Part shown: positions 19,456 through 28,040 of the stretch, piece by piece | Layout: every line of letters starts with the position of its first letter | Position numbering within the stretch: position 1 is the first letter of the stretch | Source: Roseovarius marisflavi | Lineage (GTDB): Bacteria; Pseudomonadota; Alphaproteobacteria; Rhodobacterales; Rhodobacteraceae | Direction: 5' to 3' | DNA: 64,000 bases | NCBI RefSeq assembly: GCF_900142625.1 | Contig: NZ_FRBN01000020.1 | Coordinates: forward strand, 1-64,000 | Program-made: the position numbers and the translations under genes | Notes under the pieces: generated by a model | The model's input: only the letters and a program-made list of their open reading frames with translations | Told to the model about the DNA's origin: nothing | Databases searched by the model: none

Positions 19456-20397
19456 ATGTCGCTTTCAAAACAGAAGCCGGAACCGGCGCATCCGCATGTT
19501 CGCCAGGTTGCGCTTCCGTGGAAGACGCCCAAGCCCGATGTCGAAGACCCAAGGGCCTCTGCCCTGGTGGCCGAACTTCTGAACAGCCCCGAATACCGAC
19601 AGGCCGATAAGGACGTCGCGTTTCTCCAGCAGGATGAAACCCGCGGTGTGCGATTGCAGATAGATTATCAGAAGGCAGAAAACCTCTTGGGGGAGCACGG
19701 TATCGCACAGTCGATCGTCGTCTTTGGAAGCACGCGCATCCCCGAGCCGGGTGCCGCACGCCAGGCCCTGTCGGATCTGGACGAACAGATCGAAAAAGAC
19801 CCGGACAACGCAGGGATAAAGACCCGCATCACGATTGCACGACGCATCCTCGACAAGAGCCGTTATTATGAGATTGCCCGCGAATTCGGCCGCGTTGTAG
19901 GGCGCGCCGAGGGGTGCGACCTGGCGATTGTCACGGGCGGTGGTCCAGGTCTGATGGAAGCCGCAAATCGGGGCGCGCACGACGTCAAGGCACCAACGGT
20001 CGGGATGAACATCGTTCTGCCTCACGAGCAGTTTCCCAATCCCTATCTGACACCCGGCCTGTGTTTCAGTTTCCACTACTTCGCAATCAGGAAACTTCAT
20101 TTCCTGCTGAGGGCACGGGCTCTTGTCGTCTTTCCTGGTGGCTTTGGGACGCTGGATGAATTGTTCGAGACCCTGACGCTTATTCAGACGCGAAAAATCC
20201 AACCTGTGCCGGTGATCCTTGTCGGGCGGAGCTACTGGGCGAGGGCATTCGACCCTGACTTTCTGGTCGAGGAAGGGGTGATTGATCCCGAGGATAGGGA
20301 CCTCTTTTGGTACGCTGAAACAGCCGAAGAGATTTGGCAAGACATCCGCCGCTGGTATGACCGGGCCGGGCTGCGATTGACAAAGGACGGGACCTGA
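19456..20397 (+). CDS. LOG/TIGR00730-family Rossmann-fold protein
   Basis: The 313-residue protein has the family signature PGGFGTLDELFE and a nucleotide-binding glycine segment (VTGGGPGLMEAANRGA). The family hydrolyses nucleoside 5'-monophosphates or acts as a lysine-decarboxylase-like cytokinin-activating enzyme; larger bacterial members such as this have an extra N-terminal region (about 1-90 here). ATG 19456 is preferred over the TTG two codons earlier. It is followed after one base by the metallo-beta-lactamase gene, so the two form an operon. Confidence 0.85.
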   Translation: MSLSKQKPEPAHPHVRQVALPWKTPKPDVEDPRASALVAELLNSPEYRQADKDVAFLQQDETRGVRLQIDYQKAENLLGEHGIAQSIVVFGSTRIPEPGAARQALSDLDEQIEKDPDNAGIKTRITIARRILDKSRYYEIAREFGRVVGRAEGCDLAIVTGGGPGLMEAANRGAHDVKAPTVGMNIVLPHEQFPNPYLTPGLCFSFHYFAIRKLHFLLRARALVVFPGGFGTLDELFETLTLIQTRKIQPVPVILVGRSYWARAFDPDFLVEEGVIDPEDRDLFWYAETAEEIWQDIRRWYDRAGLRLTKDGT

Positions 20398-20398
20398 A

Positions 20399-21769
20399 AT
20401 GCGTCTTTCCTTCCACGGAGCGGCTGGCGGCGTGACGGGGTCTTGTCATCTCGTCTCGGTCGGGGGACGCAACATCCTGATCGACTGCGGCATGTTCCAG
20501 GGCGGGCACGAGCTTTACGAAGACAATGCCGCGCCCTTCGGCTTTGATCCTGCGTCAATCGACATCCTGCTTTTGACCCATGCGCATCTCGATCACTGCG
20601 GTCGGATACCCCTGTTGCTGAAACGCGGTTTTTGCGGCGAGATTATCAGCACAGCTGCGACACGCGATTTGGCCCGTCTGGTTCTGATGGATTCAGCGCA
20701 TCTGCACGAGGAAGAGGCACGGCGCCGTAAAAGGCATGGACACAAGGCCGGGCCGCTCTTTGATACAGTAGACGCGCTGGACGCCATCGAACTGTTCGGG
20801 CGCAAGGCCGAGTATGGCAAGGCGCTGGAGATTGGAAAGGGCATCACCGCCACTTTCTTTGATGCGGGTCATATCCTCGGATCGGCGAGCATTCTTCTGA
20901 CAGCCGTTGACGGCGGACGCCGCCGTCGCATCCTGTTTTCCGGTGACATCGGTCCGGATGAGCGACCGCTCCTTGATCCACCGGCTCCGCCGGGCGGAGT
21001 TGACGTCGTTGTAATGGAGACAACTTATGGGGATCGAGATCACCGCTCACTGGATGCCTCGATCGAGGAACTCTACCAGGCCATCAACGACGCGGATTCG
21101 CGCGGCGGAAATGTCATCATTCCGACCTTCGCGCTTGAACGTACGCAAGAGCTGCTGTTTTTTCTGCGCGAAGGGATGCAGGCAAAGAAAATCCGCGCAT
21201 CGCTTCAGGTTTTCCTCGACTCCCCAATGGCGATCTCTGCCACCAAACTCTTTGAGCGTCATCCCGAGGCGATGAAATCGGAACTCTCGAAGATGCTGCG
21301 CGGCGGGCAGGACCCCTTCAAGCTCCCCGATCTTCACTTCGTGCGCGAGGCGTCGGAGTCGATGGCGCTGAACCGTCTGCGATCAGGTGCGGTCTTGATG
21401 GCCGGGTCAGGCATGTGCACAGGCGGCCGGGTCCGCCACCACTTGCGCCACAATCTGGCCCACAGCGACTGCAGCGTCATTTTTGTCGGGTTCGCGGCAG
21501 AAGGCACTCTTGCACGCATCATCGTGGATGGCGCGAAATCGGTGAAACTGTTCGGCCACGACGTTCCCGTGCGCGCACATATCCACACGATCAACGGCTT
21601 TTCGGCACATGCCGGGCGCAAGGAATTGCTGAACTGGCACCGCCATACCGGCACGCCCGAAGTCACGTTTCTGATCCATGGGGAAACAGGAGCGCGGGAA
21701 AGCTTCGCCAGGCTCTTGAGCGGAACACGGGTTGAGATGCCCAGGCAACATCAAAGTTTCGAGGTTTGA
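20399..21769 (+). CDS. Beta-CASP metallo-beta-lactamase-fold RNase-like protein
   Basis: The 456-residue protein has the metal-binding HAHLDHCG motif, a further His in GHILGSAS, Asp in FSGDIG and the C-terminal beta-CASP His in NGFSAHAG. This is the MBL/beta-CASP architecture of CPSF-73-like RNA nucleases, not beta-lactamases. Bacterial members often sit in low-oxygen and stress clusters. The gene starts one base after the LOG-family gene, so the pair shares the box at 19380. The RNA target is unknown. Confidence 0.87.
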   Translation: MRLSFHGAAGGVTGSCHLVSVGGRNILIDCGMFQGGHELYEDNAAPFGFDPASIDILLLTHAHLDHCGRIPLLLKRGFCGEIISTAATRDLARLVLMDSAHLHEEEARRRKRHGHKAGPLFDTVDALDAIELFGRKAEYGKALEIGKGITATFFDAGHILGSASILLTAVDGGRRRRILFSGDIGPDERPLLDPPAPPGGVDVVVMETTYGDRDHRSLDASIEELYQAINDADSRGGNVIIPTFALERTQELLFFLREGMQAKKIRASLQVFLDSPMAISATKLFERHPEAMKSELSKMLRGGQDPFKLPDLHFVREASESMALNRLRSGAVLMAGSGMCTGGRVRHHLRHNLAHSDCSVIFVGFAAEGTLARIIVDGAKSVKLFGHDVPVRAHIHTINGFSAHAGRKELLNWHRHTGTPEVTFLIHGETGARESFARLLSGTRVEMPRQHQSFEV

Positions 21770-21771
21770 GT

Positions 21772-21848
21772 GCACAGGTCTGATGCATCATCATCAAGGG
21801 CATGGGTAAACTCCTGATGACATGACGCGTCACCGACCGTTTCGGCAT
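21772..21848 (-). pseudogene. Relic of a universal stress protein C-terminus
   Basis: Positions 21772-21833 match 331-392, the end of the tandem UspA gene, at 55 of 62 positions. Read on the minus strand they give VTRHVIRSLPMPLMMMH against VTRHVIRNASMPLLMMH in the intact gene. The stop codon after the terminal His has become CAG. No more of the gene is recognisable upstream. A second uspA copy once lay here and has been lost by deletion. Confidence 0.75.
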
Positions 21849-22050
21849 ATTGAAGGGCTCTCAGTTTACGTTGAATCTCGCGCTCGTCGTTCGTCATTGA
21901 ATATACCTCCATCCCAAATCTGGGAATTTACAGGAGGTGTCCCGCGAGTCCGTACATATCTGCAGCGCCAACAAAAGGCCGACTTTTGCTCCGCCCTGAT
22001 GGAAGACGGTTTTGACGCCGTTGACAGAACAGTTTGTTTTGAGACGACTG

Positions 22051-22770
22051 CTATGTTTTGCCGAGCTGTTTGATATCGCGGCGGATTGCACGATAGATTT
22101 TACGGGCCCACTCTGAATAGATTTTCGGGCCAGGATGAAAGCCGTCAGGGCTCATCTTTGAGGCGTCAGGTTCGAATTCCATTTCAATAAATCGACATCC
22201 ATTGCGATTGGAGACAAGGTCGCGCAGCGCTTGATCAAATCGTTTTGCCTGCGCACCCAATACCCACCGGAGTGGCTGCGGCAGCAACGGGAAATGCTGG
22301 ATCGGGGGCATGCCCGATACGCAGATAACATCGGCGTTAAACTTCCGGTCCACCAACTGGAGCAAATTTGAGAAACGCTGCACCCATTCCGATAGCGGCA
22401 CATTTGCAGTGACATCATTTACACCAAGCGAAATAGACACGATATCAAATTTCTGCGGTGCGCACTTCTGCAGACGGGCGATCGTATCGGCAGTGGTGGC
22501 GCCAGTCTTCGCATTGACGGACCAATAGACTGTATTGGTCTGAGACATCCTTTTGCGCATATGACCCAAGAGCGCTTCTTCCTGATGCGACGTGCCGACC
22601 CCCACAGCAGAACTGTCGCCGATGATCAACAGACGGATCTCGGGCCCTTGCCCGCTAACGCCATGGCGGCGACCGGAAGGATCAGGCAAGCGCAAAGCTG
22701 ACCTTCGCACCAATGCGCCTTGAGCGACCAGAATTGGAAACAACAGAATTCGTAATGCATGGTCTAACAT
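22051..22770 (-). CDS. SGNH/GDSL-family hydrolase
   Basis: The 239-residue protein has the four SGNH blocks: GDSSAVGVG with the nucleophile Ser, a Gly/Asn pair in VNAKTGATTAD, SLGVNDVTANV, and DGFHPG with the catalytic Asp and His. The N-terminal hydrophobic stretch (LDHALRILLFPILVAQGALV) may be a signal anchor, which places the enzyme at the envelope. Such enzymes deacylate lipids or glycans. ATG 22770 follows GGAGG. It lies just after the L,D-transpeptidase relic and has no clear promoter of its own. Confidence 0.83.
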   Translation of the reverse strand: MLDHALRILLFPILVAQGALVRRSALRLPDPSGRRHGVSGQGPEIRLLIIGDSSAVGVGTSHQEEALLGHMRKRMSQTNTVYWSVNAKTGATTADTIARLQKCAPQKFDIVSISLGVNDVTANVPLSEWVQRFSNLLQLVDRKFNADVICVSGMPPIQHFPLLPQPLRWVLGAQAKRFDQALRDLVSNRNGCRFIEMEFEPDASKMSPDGFHPGPKIYSEWARKIYRAIRRDIKQLGKT

Positions 22771-22899
22771 CTCAGCCTCCAAAACGAGACGCGCTATTTC
22801 GAGTGTGATGCAGAGCGAGTCCCTTGTGCGCTTTTGTATTTTCCGTCAGCGCGTCCAAGAAGCTCAGGCAAATGTGCGTTGCTCCTTTTGTAGATGCAT

Positions 22900-23515
22900 C
22901 CGCGTCAGCGGAATTGATAATAATCAAATGCACGCGCGTGTATCCCGCCATGGCGGCCGTCTGTGCAGGGTGCCGCGCGGGTCGGTTTGGCCCGCAGGCG
23001 TCAATCGCTGCGCTTGTCGCGATGGTTTGCCCAAGTCGCTCTTGAGGTATATGGGCTACCGGTACTGGCGGGGCAGGGGCGTCGACTGTCTGTCGGCCAT
23101 TCGCCAACCGATGCACCTCAGCAAGGTCATTTCCCAACACATATGCGACCAGTTGATCCCACTGCTGCACCCGGACACACCCTTGCGACAAGGTCCAATA
23201 GTTTTGATCAAATCTCTCGCGGTGATTGGTGTAATGTAGATACTCAATCGCGGTGCCATGGTGTGCCACGATGATACGGCTTCGCAGCGGGGATGCCCTG
23301 ATTGAACGCAATCAGTTCAAAGGATGGAATGTTCACAAAGATGGCTTTGCCATCTGGGGCGCTTTGTAAACAACACCGGCCCGGTCCAGCTGCGCCTGAA
23401 AGCTGTCAGCCGATGTCTTCAGGGGCAGCGCGCAAAAGGCCAGAATGACGATAAGGGCCAATGCTGATAAGATCCATTTTCGACGTGTAATCAATTGCTT
23501 GACCCTCTTATCTAA
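22900..23515 (-). pseudogene. Frameshifted L,D-transpeptidase (YkuD-type)
   Basis: Three reading frames together recover a periplasmic L,D-transpeptidase. The first carries a membrane/signal segment (ILSALALIVILAFCALPL) and SFQAQLDRAGVVYKAPQMA. The second continues KAIFVNIPSFELIAFNQGIP after a shift near 23350. The third has LRSRIIVAHHGTAIEYL and the catalytic motif SQGCVRVQQW after a shift near 23295. The active-site Cys and His remain, but no continuous frame exists. The intact protein would have crosslinked peptidoglycan or anchored lipoproteins. The ends given are approximate. Confidence 0.7.
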
Positions 23516-23543
23516 AGTGAATGTCCGGTGCTCCTTGGTGCGG

Positions 23544-24428
23544 TTACACAGACCTTTGTTCTTGCGCCTCGTAATAGGCTTGGCAGGCCTTTTCCTGACC
23601 GCGAATGACGCGTTTTCCGTCAAGAGCGCCACCGTGTTCCGTGACAACGGTGACTTGCCCTTCAGGCTGATCGGGGCGTTCAAAATAGATCACCACCCAG
23701 TCGCGGTTTTTTCCAAAACGATGCGCTGCCGGGCTATTGGAAAAGAGCGCGGTGAACTGCCATCCGTCCCGTTCGGTATGCAAGATCGGCAGACGGGCTT
23801 CGCCTGTCGGATTGAACCGGCGCGGTTTGATTTCGGGCAGCTTGTCAACATTACTGCGATAGGTCTGATCAATTGAAAGAATGTCAGCGAGAGAGGGTTG
23901 CTGGCGATCAATCGGGGCCTGTCGCGGACGTCTGCGCGCCAGCATGTCCGCCAGAGAGTGGCGCAGGCTTTCGACCCGGCGCGGCCCGAACCCCTTGAGG
24001 CTGGCCAATCGTCCGTCATAGGCTGCGGCCTCCAGCGCCTCGAGTGTTTCGATGCCCAGATCGTCATGGATTTGATGGGCCAACGCGGGGCCAATCATCG
24101 GTACTGTCCGAAGCACCTGCTCAGGGTCCGCCGCGCCGCGCAAGCGATCCAGCAGGCCCGAAGCACCCGTATCGAGGATTTCGGCGATGGTGGCCGCGAT
24201 CGACTGTCCGATTGTCGGCAGATCATCAAGACCGCGTTTGCCGCCGCGCTGATAATCGAGCCGAACGGGATGTGACAATCCCCTCACGTAACTGGCCGCA
24301 TCGCGGTATGCCCTTATGCGGAAAAGCGAGGCATTCTGTTGCTCCAAAAGGCGTGCCACTTCATCCAGCTTGTCTGCGACAAAGCGGTTTTCCGACAGAG
24401 CGTCATTCACCGGTTGTTGTGGGCCCAT
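23544..24428 (-). CDS. Helix-hairpin-helix protein related to the PolX N-terminal region
   Basis: The 294-residue protein resembles the N-terminal half of bacterial family X DNA polymerases. It has the 8-kDa-like helical domain (RFVADKLDEVARLLEQQNASLFRIRAYRDAA) and two helix-hairpin-helix motifs (DDLPTIGQSIAATIAEIL and LKGFGPRRVESLRHSL). The polymerase palm is missing. A unique C-terminal domain (about 205-294) follows. It probably binds DNA, but no catalytic motif is seen. ATG 24428 has GGAGAAGA upstream. It diverges from trxC across a shared FNR-type box. Confidence 0.75.
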   Translation of the reverse strand: MGPQQPVNDALSENRFVADKLDEVARLLEQQNASLFRIRAYRDAASYVRGLSHPVRLDYQRGGKRGLDDLPTIGQSIAATIAEILDTGASGLLDRLRGAADPEQVLRTVPMIGPALAHQIHDDLGIETLEALEAAAYDGRLASLKGFGPRRVESLRHSLADMLARRRPRQAPIDRQQPSLADILSIDQTYRSNVDKLPEIKPRRFNPTGEARLPILHTERDGWQFTALFSNSPAAHRFGKNRDWVVIYFERPDQPEGQVTVVTEHGGALDGKRVIRGQEKACQAYYEAQEQRSV

Positions 24429-24483
24429 GATCTTCTCCGATCCATTCCTTTTTCCATGTTAAGGTGTCGTTTGGGCCTGTGCC

Positions 24484-24497
24484 TTGATCGCTGTCAA
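24484..24497. promoter_or_regulatory. FNR/FixK-type box between HhH gene and trxC
   Basis: TTGAT-CGCT-GTCAA sits 56 bases from the HhH start and 70 from trxC. A TTAACA hexamer follows after 21 bases toward the HhH gene; the trxC side has a poorer candidate (CAGACT after 22). Confidence 0.7.
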
Positions 24498-24566
24498 TCA
24501 GCACGGCGCGCCGTCAGGCCAGACTGCACAAATGATCGGCTCCATGAGACAAAGGAAACCTCCAGG

Positions 24567-25001
24567 ATGAATGATGTCGTCAGATTGACCTGTCTGGCCT
24601 GTGGACAGGCAAACCGCGTTCCGGTTGCTAAACTGGACGCAGGGCCAAAATGCGCCAAATGTGGAAATCCTTTAGCTGCAGGCGACGTGAAAGCGTTTGA
24701 CGCGCGTGTTCACAACAAGGCCACCCAGACGGACGAGTTGCCCCTGATCGTGGATTATTGGGCACCGTGGTGCGGACCGTGCCGCATGATGGCGCCGGAG
24801 TTTTCCAAAGCCGCCAGTGCGTTGCAGGGACGGGCGCGGTTTGCCAAGATTGATACGGAGCAGTTCCCGCAAATCTCGCAACGCCTGCAAATCCGGGGCA
24901 TTCCGTTGCTGATCCTGTATAACCGTGGTGCCGAGATCGGACGGTCGTCAGGCGCAAGACCGGCTGCCGAAATCGAGGATTTCGTGCGCCGGAACGTATA
25001 G
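24567..25001 (+). CDS. trxC: Thioredoxin-2 (TrxC)
   Basis: The 144-residue disulfide reductase has the N-terminal zinc ribbon of the TrxC class (Cys9, Cys12, Cys29, Cys32) and the active site WCGPC (Cys69, Cys72), with the cis-Pro in RGIPLL. TrxC proteins keep cytoplasmic thiols reduced and are often induced by oxidative or redox stress. The start follows an AGG site. The FNR-type box 70 bases upstream suggests a link to oxygen tension. Confidence 0.94.
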   Translation: MNDVVRLTCLACGQANRVPVAKLDAGPKCAKCGNPLAAGDVKAFDARVHNKATQTDELPLIVDYWAPWCGPCRMMAPEFSKAASALQGRARFAKIDTEQFPQISQRLQIRGIPLLILYNRGAEIGRSSGARPAAEIEDFVRRNV

Positions 25002-25077
25002 GCCGGGTCCTGTATCGGTGGGTAAAATCAGCCTGTTTTGCCGGGCGAACGGCCCGCACAACGCCGGGGGATGGGTC

Positions 25078-26640
25078 CTATTGCTCTTGATCGGTGTCTG
25101 CGTCGGTCTTTTGTAATTCGGTTCTGAGATGCGCGACTGTCTGTGCGATTGATCCAGAGGCATCAATCACCCGCCAATCTTCGGGGCGCGTGGCGCTGGT
25201 ATATTGCGCCCGCACCACATCGGCATCGGCATCCGACGCATCGCCGCGCCGTGCTGTTACCCGGTCGATCAGTATATCCAAAGGTGCATCCAGCCAAAAA
25301 CGGTGCAACACGACATGCGCGCGCGCGGCCAATGCCGTTGCTTTTTCCTTGTCGGCATGCGCCAGAAACGTGGCATCGATCAATACAGAGTGGCCCGCCT
25401 TTAGAATACGTTCCGCCCGCTGAATGACCCTGTCATAGATGGCCGCGCGCGCTTCTGGCGAATACGCGGACGCAGAAAGATGGCTTTGCGGATCAGCACC
25501 CTGCATCGCCTTGCGCTCGGTATCACTGCGCAGAAGAACCGCTCCGGGGGCCGCCCCGATCCGGGGTGCCAGGTCTTGTGCCACGGTTGTCTTTCCACTG
25601 CCCGACAATCCGCCAATCAGAACAAGCGCGGGTTCAGGCGGCGACAGGACGGCCAGCGCTTCGGTCAGATAGCGTGCTGCGTCTTCGCCGATAGGTGATC
25701 CGGTCGCGCGGGCCGTTTGTGCCAGCACCATTGCGCGGATTGCGGCACGTATCGCGATAAACAGCGGCAGTGCCGCCAGCCCGTTGTCCTCGCGCCCCAT
25801 GGCCGCCAGCAGATAATAGCTGAACACAATATTGGCCACGCGACCAAGGGCGCGATGCTGCAAATCCATGATCAGAAACGCCAGATCATAGAGGACATCG
25901 CAAGTGCCCAGAACTTCATCGAATTCCAGCGCATCAAAGGGAACCGGCTTGCCGTTGAGCAGTACCAGATTGCCAAGATGCAGATCGCCGTGGCAACGGC
26001 GAATATGTCCGTCAGCGCCGCGTTGGCGCAGCAGCGGGGCAAGGGTGTCCAGCGCAGTGCGGCTTTGCGTGTGAAACCGGTCAATCTGTGCGGCGTCCAG
26101 CAGGTCATCCAGGTCTGCAAATACCCGGTCCAGTTCATCCAATATATCGGCGATCAGCGTTGCGCCATCGGCAGTGCGTTGCGGCGTTTTGACGTGGTAA
26201 TCAAACACGCTCTGTCCAAGGGCACGCGCAAGCACGTCATCCAGCCGACCCTCATGCGCGATCACCGCCAATTCATCGGATGCCGGGAACCGCCGCATTC
26301 GCAGAACCCATTCGACGGGTGTCCCATTGCCATCCAGCGCAAGGCGTCCATTCGCCTCGCGCGTGACCGGGACTACACCTTTGTAGATGTCGGGGGCGAT
26401 GGGTTGGTTCAGCTCCAGCTCGCGTCGGATCATCTTTTCGCGCAAATCAAGCGTCGACAGGTCCATATAGTCATACCGCACCGCGCGTTTGATCTTGAGC
26501 GCGACATCGCCTGCCAGAAAGATCAGCGCGCCATGGGTTTCAACCAGTTCAACGGCTGCGGCCCCGGGGTGGTGATTGGGACAAGAAAGAAAGGCAATCA
26601 CTTGGTCTTGTGTCTTGGAGTCTTTGGAAGTCTGCCCCAT
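25078..26640 (-). CDS. Aminoglycoside phosphotransferase-like/P-loop kinase fusion
   Basis: The protein of about 520 residues joins two modules. The first (about 20-330) is an APH-like kinase fold with HGDLHLGNLVLL and the metal-binding FDALEF segment. The second (about 340-510) is a P-loop kinase with Walker A GGLSGSGKTT. This COG2187-COG0645 fusion is widespread but its substrate is unknown. The start is uncertain: ATG 26640 is used here, while TTG 26649 overlaps the stop of the gene before it and has GAGG closer. It is the last gene of a four-gene operon with gerW at its head. Confidence 0.8.
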   Translation of the reverse strand: MGQTSKDSKTQDQVIAFLSCPNHHPGAAAVELVETHGALIFLAGDVALKIKRAVRYDYMDLSTLDLREKMIRRELELNQPIAPDIYKGVVPVTREANGRLALDGNGTPVEWVLRMRRFPASDELAVIAHEGRLDDVLARALGQSVFDYHVKTPQRTADGATLIADILDELDRVFADLDDLLDAAQIDRFHTQSRTALDTLAPLLRQRGADGHIRRCHGDLHLGNLVLLNGKPVPFDALEFDEVLGTCDVLYDLAFLIMDLQHRALGRVANIVFSYYLLAAMGREDNGLAALPLFIAIRAAIRAMVLAQTARATGSPIGEDAARYLTEALAVLSPPEPALVLIGGLSGSGKTTVAQDLAPRIGAAPGAVLLRSDTERKAMQGADPQSHLSASAYSPEARAAIYDRVIQRAERILKAGHSVLIDATFLAHADKEKATALAARAHVVLHRFWLDAPLDILIDRVTARRGDASDADADVVRAQYTSATRPEDWRVIDASGSIAQTVAHLRTELQKTDADTDQEQ

Positions 26641-26645
26641 AGCGG

Positions 26646-26894
26646 TCAATCAACCTCTAACGCTCTGACCCAGGCGCCGGGGCAGAGCTTCTCTATCTGG
26701 TCGCGTGTCATGGGCATGCCGTCTGCTCCAAAGGCCGTCAACGCCGAGTCCTGCCGGATCAGAACCGCAACGGGTCTTTTCTGTCCAGCCACAATAACAC
26801 TTCCGTTGCGGTGATTGGCGCAGACCACGCAGTCCGAAATCGCCATGACTCGATATGACCCGATTTCTATCATCTGATCCAGCGTAACTGTCAT
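26646..26894 (-). CDS. Conserved small protein of unknown function
   Basis: The 82-residue protein starts at the ATG that overlaps the DUF2953 stop (ATGA), so it is translationally coupled. It carries a CVVCANH motif near residue 23 and an N-terminal segment reminiscent of a small beta sheet (IEIGSYRVMAISDCV). I do not recognise the family. The position in the gerW operon and the Cys-x-x-Cys-x-x-His arrangement hint at a metal or redox role, which is only inference. Confidence 0.7.
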   Translation of the reverse strand: MTVTLDQMIEIGSYRVMAISDCVVCANHRNGSVIVAGQKRPVAVLIRQDSALTAFGADGMPMTRDQIEKLCPGAWVRALEVD

Positions 26895-27460
26895 CGACCG
26901 GGTCCAAATGCGCGCCATGCAAACCGAGAGAGAGGGACAAACAGCGAGGCCAGCGTGACGCGAACGACTGCCGTCACGCTGCCGTTCAGGATTGCCCGGG
27001 TAAAATCCGGACGCAGATCGAGCGAAACCGATGCAGGCATGGGGTTGGCATATTGCAGGGGCATCAACACCCCGCAAAGCTGACCGGTATCGGCCGGATC
27101 GCCAAGGCCATAGTCCGCGTCAATGTGCAGCTCTGTCAAATGAATACGATCCAAAATACCCAGGAACAGTGATGGCACAGCCCGGACTACAGGGCCATGA
27201 ACGCGCTTGAGCCGTGGCAACCTGCGTTGCTTTGGTTTTGCCGGTTCGGGATCGGGCCTGACGTCAGGGCCTTTGCGCGGCCCCTCGGCCAACGTCAGGC
27301 GAGGGGCCAGTCCCGCCAATGCACGCATCTCGACGCGGTAGGCAAATTGTGGCGATCTGGTCAGGTGCACCCTGACAAAGACCGGTGTCATGAGGGCCAC
27401 ACCGACCAGGAACAGCATCGCAAGCAACAGCCACAGGATGATCGCGAGCAGCAGTGCCAT
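26891..27460 (-). CDS. DUF2953 protein (YtfI-like)
   Basis: The 189-residue protein has an N-terminal membrane helix (LLAIILWLLLAMLFLVGVALM), a charged linker and the DUF2953 signature DYGLGDPADTGQLCG. In Bacillus the DUF2953 protein YtfI is encoded beside YtfJ (GerW), and here the same pair occurs, with gerW seven bases upstream. The function is not known outside spore formers. No strong ribosome site is seen, so expression probably depends on coupling to gerW. Confidence 0.82.
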   Translation of the reverse strand: MALLLAIILWLLLAMLFLVGVALMTPVFVRVHLTRSPQFAYRVEMRALAGLAPRLTLAEGPRKGPDVRPDPEPAKPKQRRLPRLKRVHGPVVRAVPSLFLGILDRIHLTELHIDADYGLGDPADTGQLCGVLMPLQYANPMPASVSLDLRPDFTRAILNGSVTAVVRVTLASLFVPLSRFAWRAFGPGR

Positions 27461-27466
27461 TGCAGG

Positions 27467-27820
27467 TCAGGCGTCTGGTTTGTCTTTTGACGCCGACATT
27501 TTGCCCATGACAGCAGTCGCGGCCTTGGCGGCAATCTCTGTCATGCTGGTCAATGCGCCCTTGACGGATTCGACCCGCGCGCCGTCCTTGTCAAAGATGA
27601 TCGCGCCGAGTGGTTTGATCCCGCCACCAGCACCTGTTCCGGCCGAACTGCCCGATTTCCGGGCGACATTTCCGCCAGCGCCAAACCCGAACCCGTAGCT
27701 GACAATCGGGATAACCGTCGCCCCCTCGCGTTCAATCGGGTCGCCAAGCACGTTTTTGGCATTCAGCAACTGGTCAAGCTCTGCAACCGTGCCCTTCAGC
27801 AGTCTCTCAACATCTTCCAT
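27467..27820 (-). CDS. GerW (YtfJ)-family protein
   Basis: The 117-residue protein shows the YtfJ pattern: an N-terminal helix (VERLLKGTVAELDQLLNAKNVLGDPIE), then VIPIVSYGFGFGAGG, a Gly/Ser-rich loop and IKPLGAIIFDKDGARV. It heads a minus-strand operon (gerW, DUF2953, 82-residue protein, kinase fusion). In non-sporulating alphaproteobacteria its role is unknown. An AAGGAATG site precedes the ATG, and an FNR-type box lies 63 bases upstream with TTAATA after 21 bases. Confidence 0.88.
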   Translation of the reverse strand: MEDVERLLKGTVAELDQLLNAKNVLGDPIEREGATVIPIVSYGFGFGAGGNVARKSGSSAGTGAGGGIKPLGAIIFDKDGARVESVKGALTSMTEIAAKAATAVMGKMSASKDKPDA

Positions 27821-27883
27821 CGGTCATTCCTTAGGTTTTGGGGGCATGGCTAATATTATTAACTGCAATAGGGTCCGGGCCCA

Positions 27884-27897
27884 TTGACACTGATCAA
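27884..27897 (-). promoter_or_regulatory. FNR/FixK-type box upstream of gerW operon
   Basis: On the minus strand TTGAT-CAGT-GTCAA, followed after 21 bases by TTAATA (27862-27857). The gerW start is 63 bases from the box. Confidence 0.72.
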
Positions 27898-27975
27898 TCG
27901 TCAGTCCTGAATTGTGTTTTTGCGTCGGCCTCAACCGCCGTGACGATTTGCAGGTGTGTGCAGTGCGATCAGGAA

Positions 27976-27989
27976 TTGATCAGCATCGA
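27976..27989 (+). promoter_or_regulatory. Degenerate FNR-type box before DUF5765-like pseudogene
   Basis: TTGAT-CAGC-ATCGA has one mismatch in the second half-site and lies 51 bases before the pseudogene start. It may be a decayed site of the same regulon. Confidence 0.35.
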
Positions 27990-28040
27990 TCCGCTTGGTT
28001 TGGCAGACGGTAGCGGGGGTCAGGAAAGGATGCTGTCGCG

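Noticed and set aside
23302..23315. TTGAACGCAATCAG, similar to an FNR-type box
   Set aside because: It lies inside the coding remains of the L,D-transpeptidase and has mismatches in the half-sites; likely coincidence.
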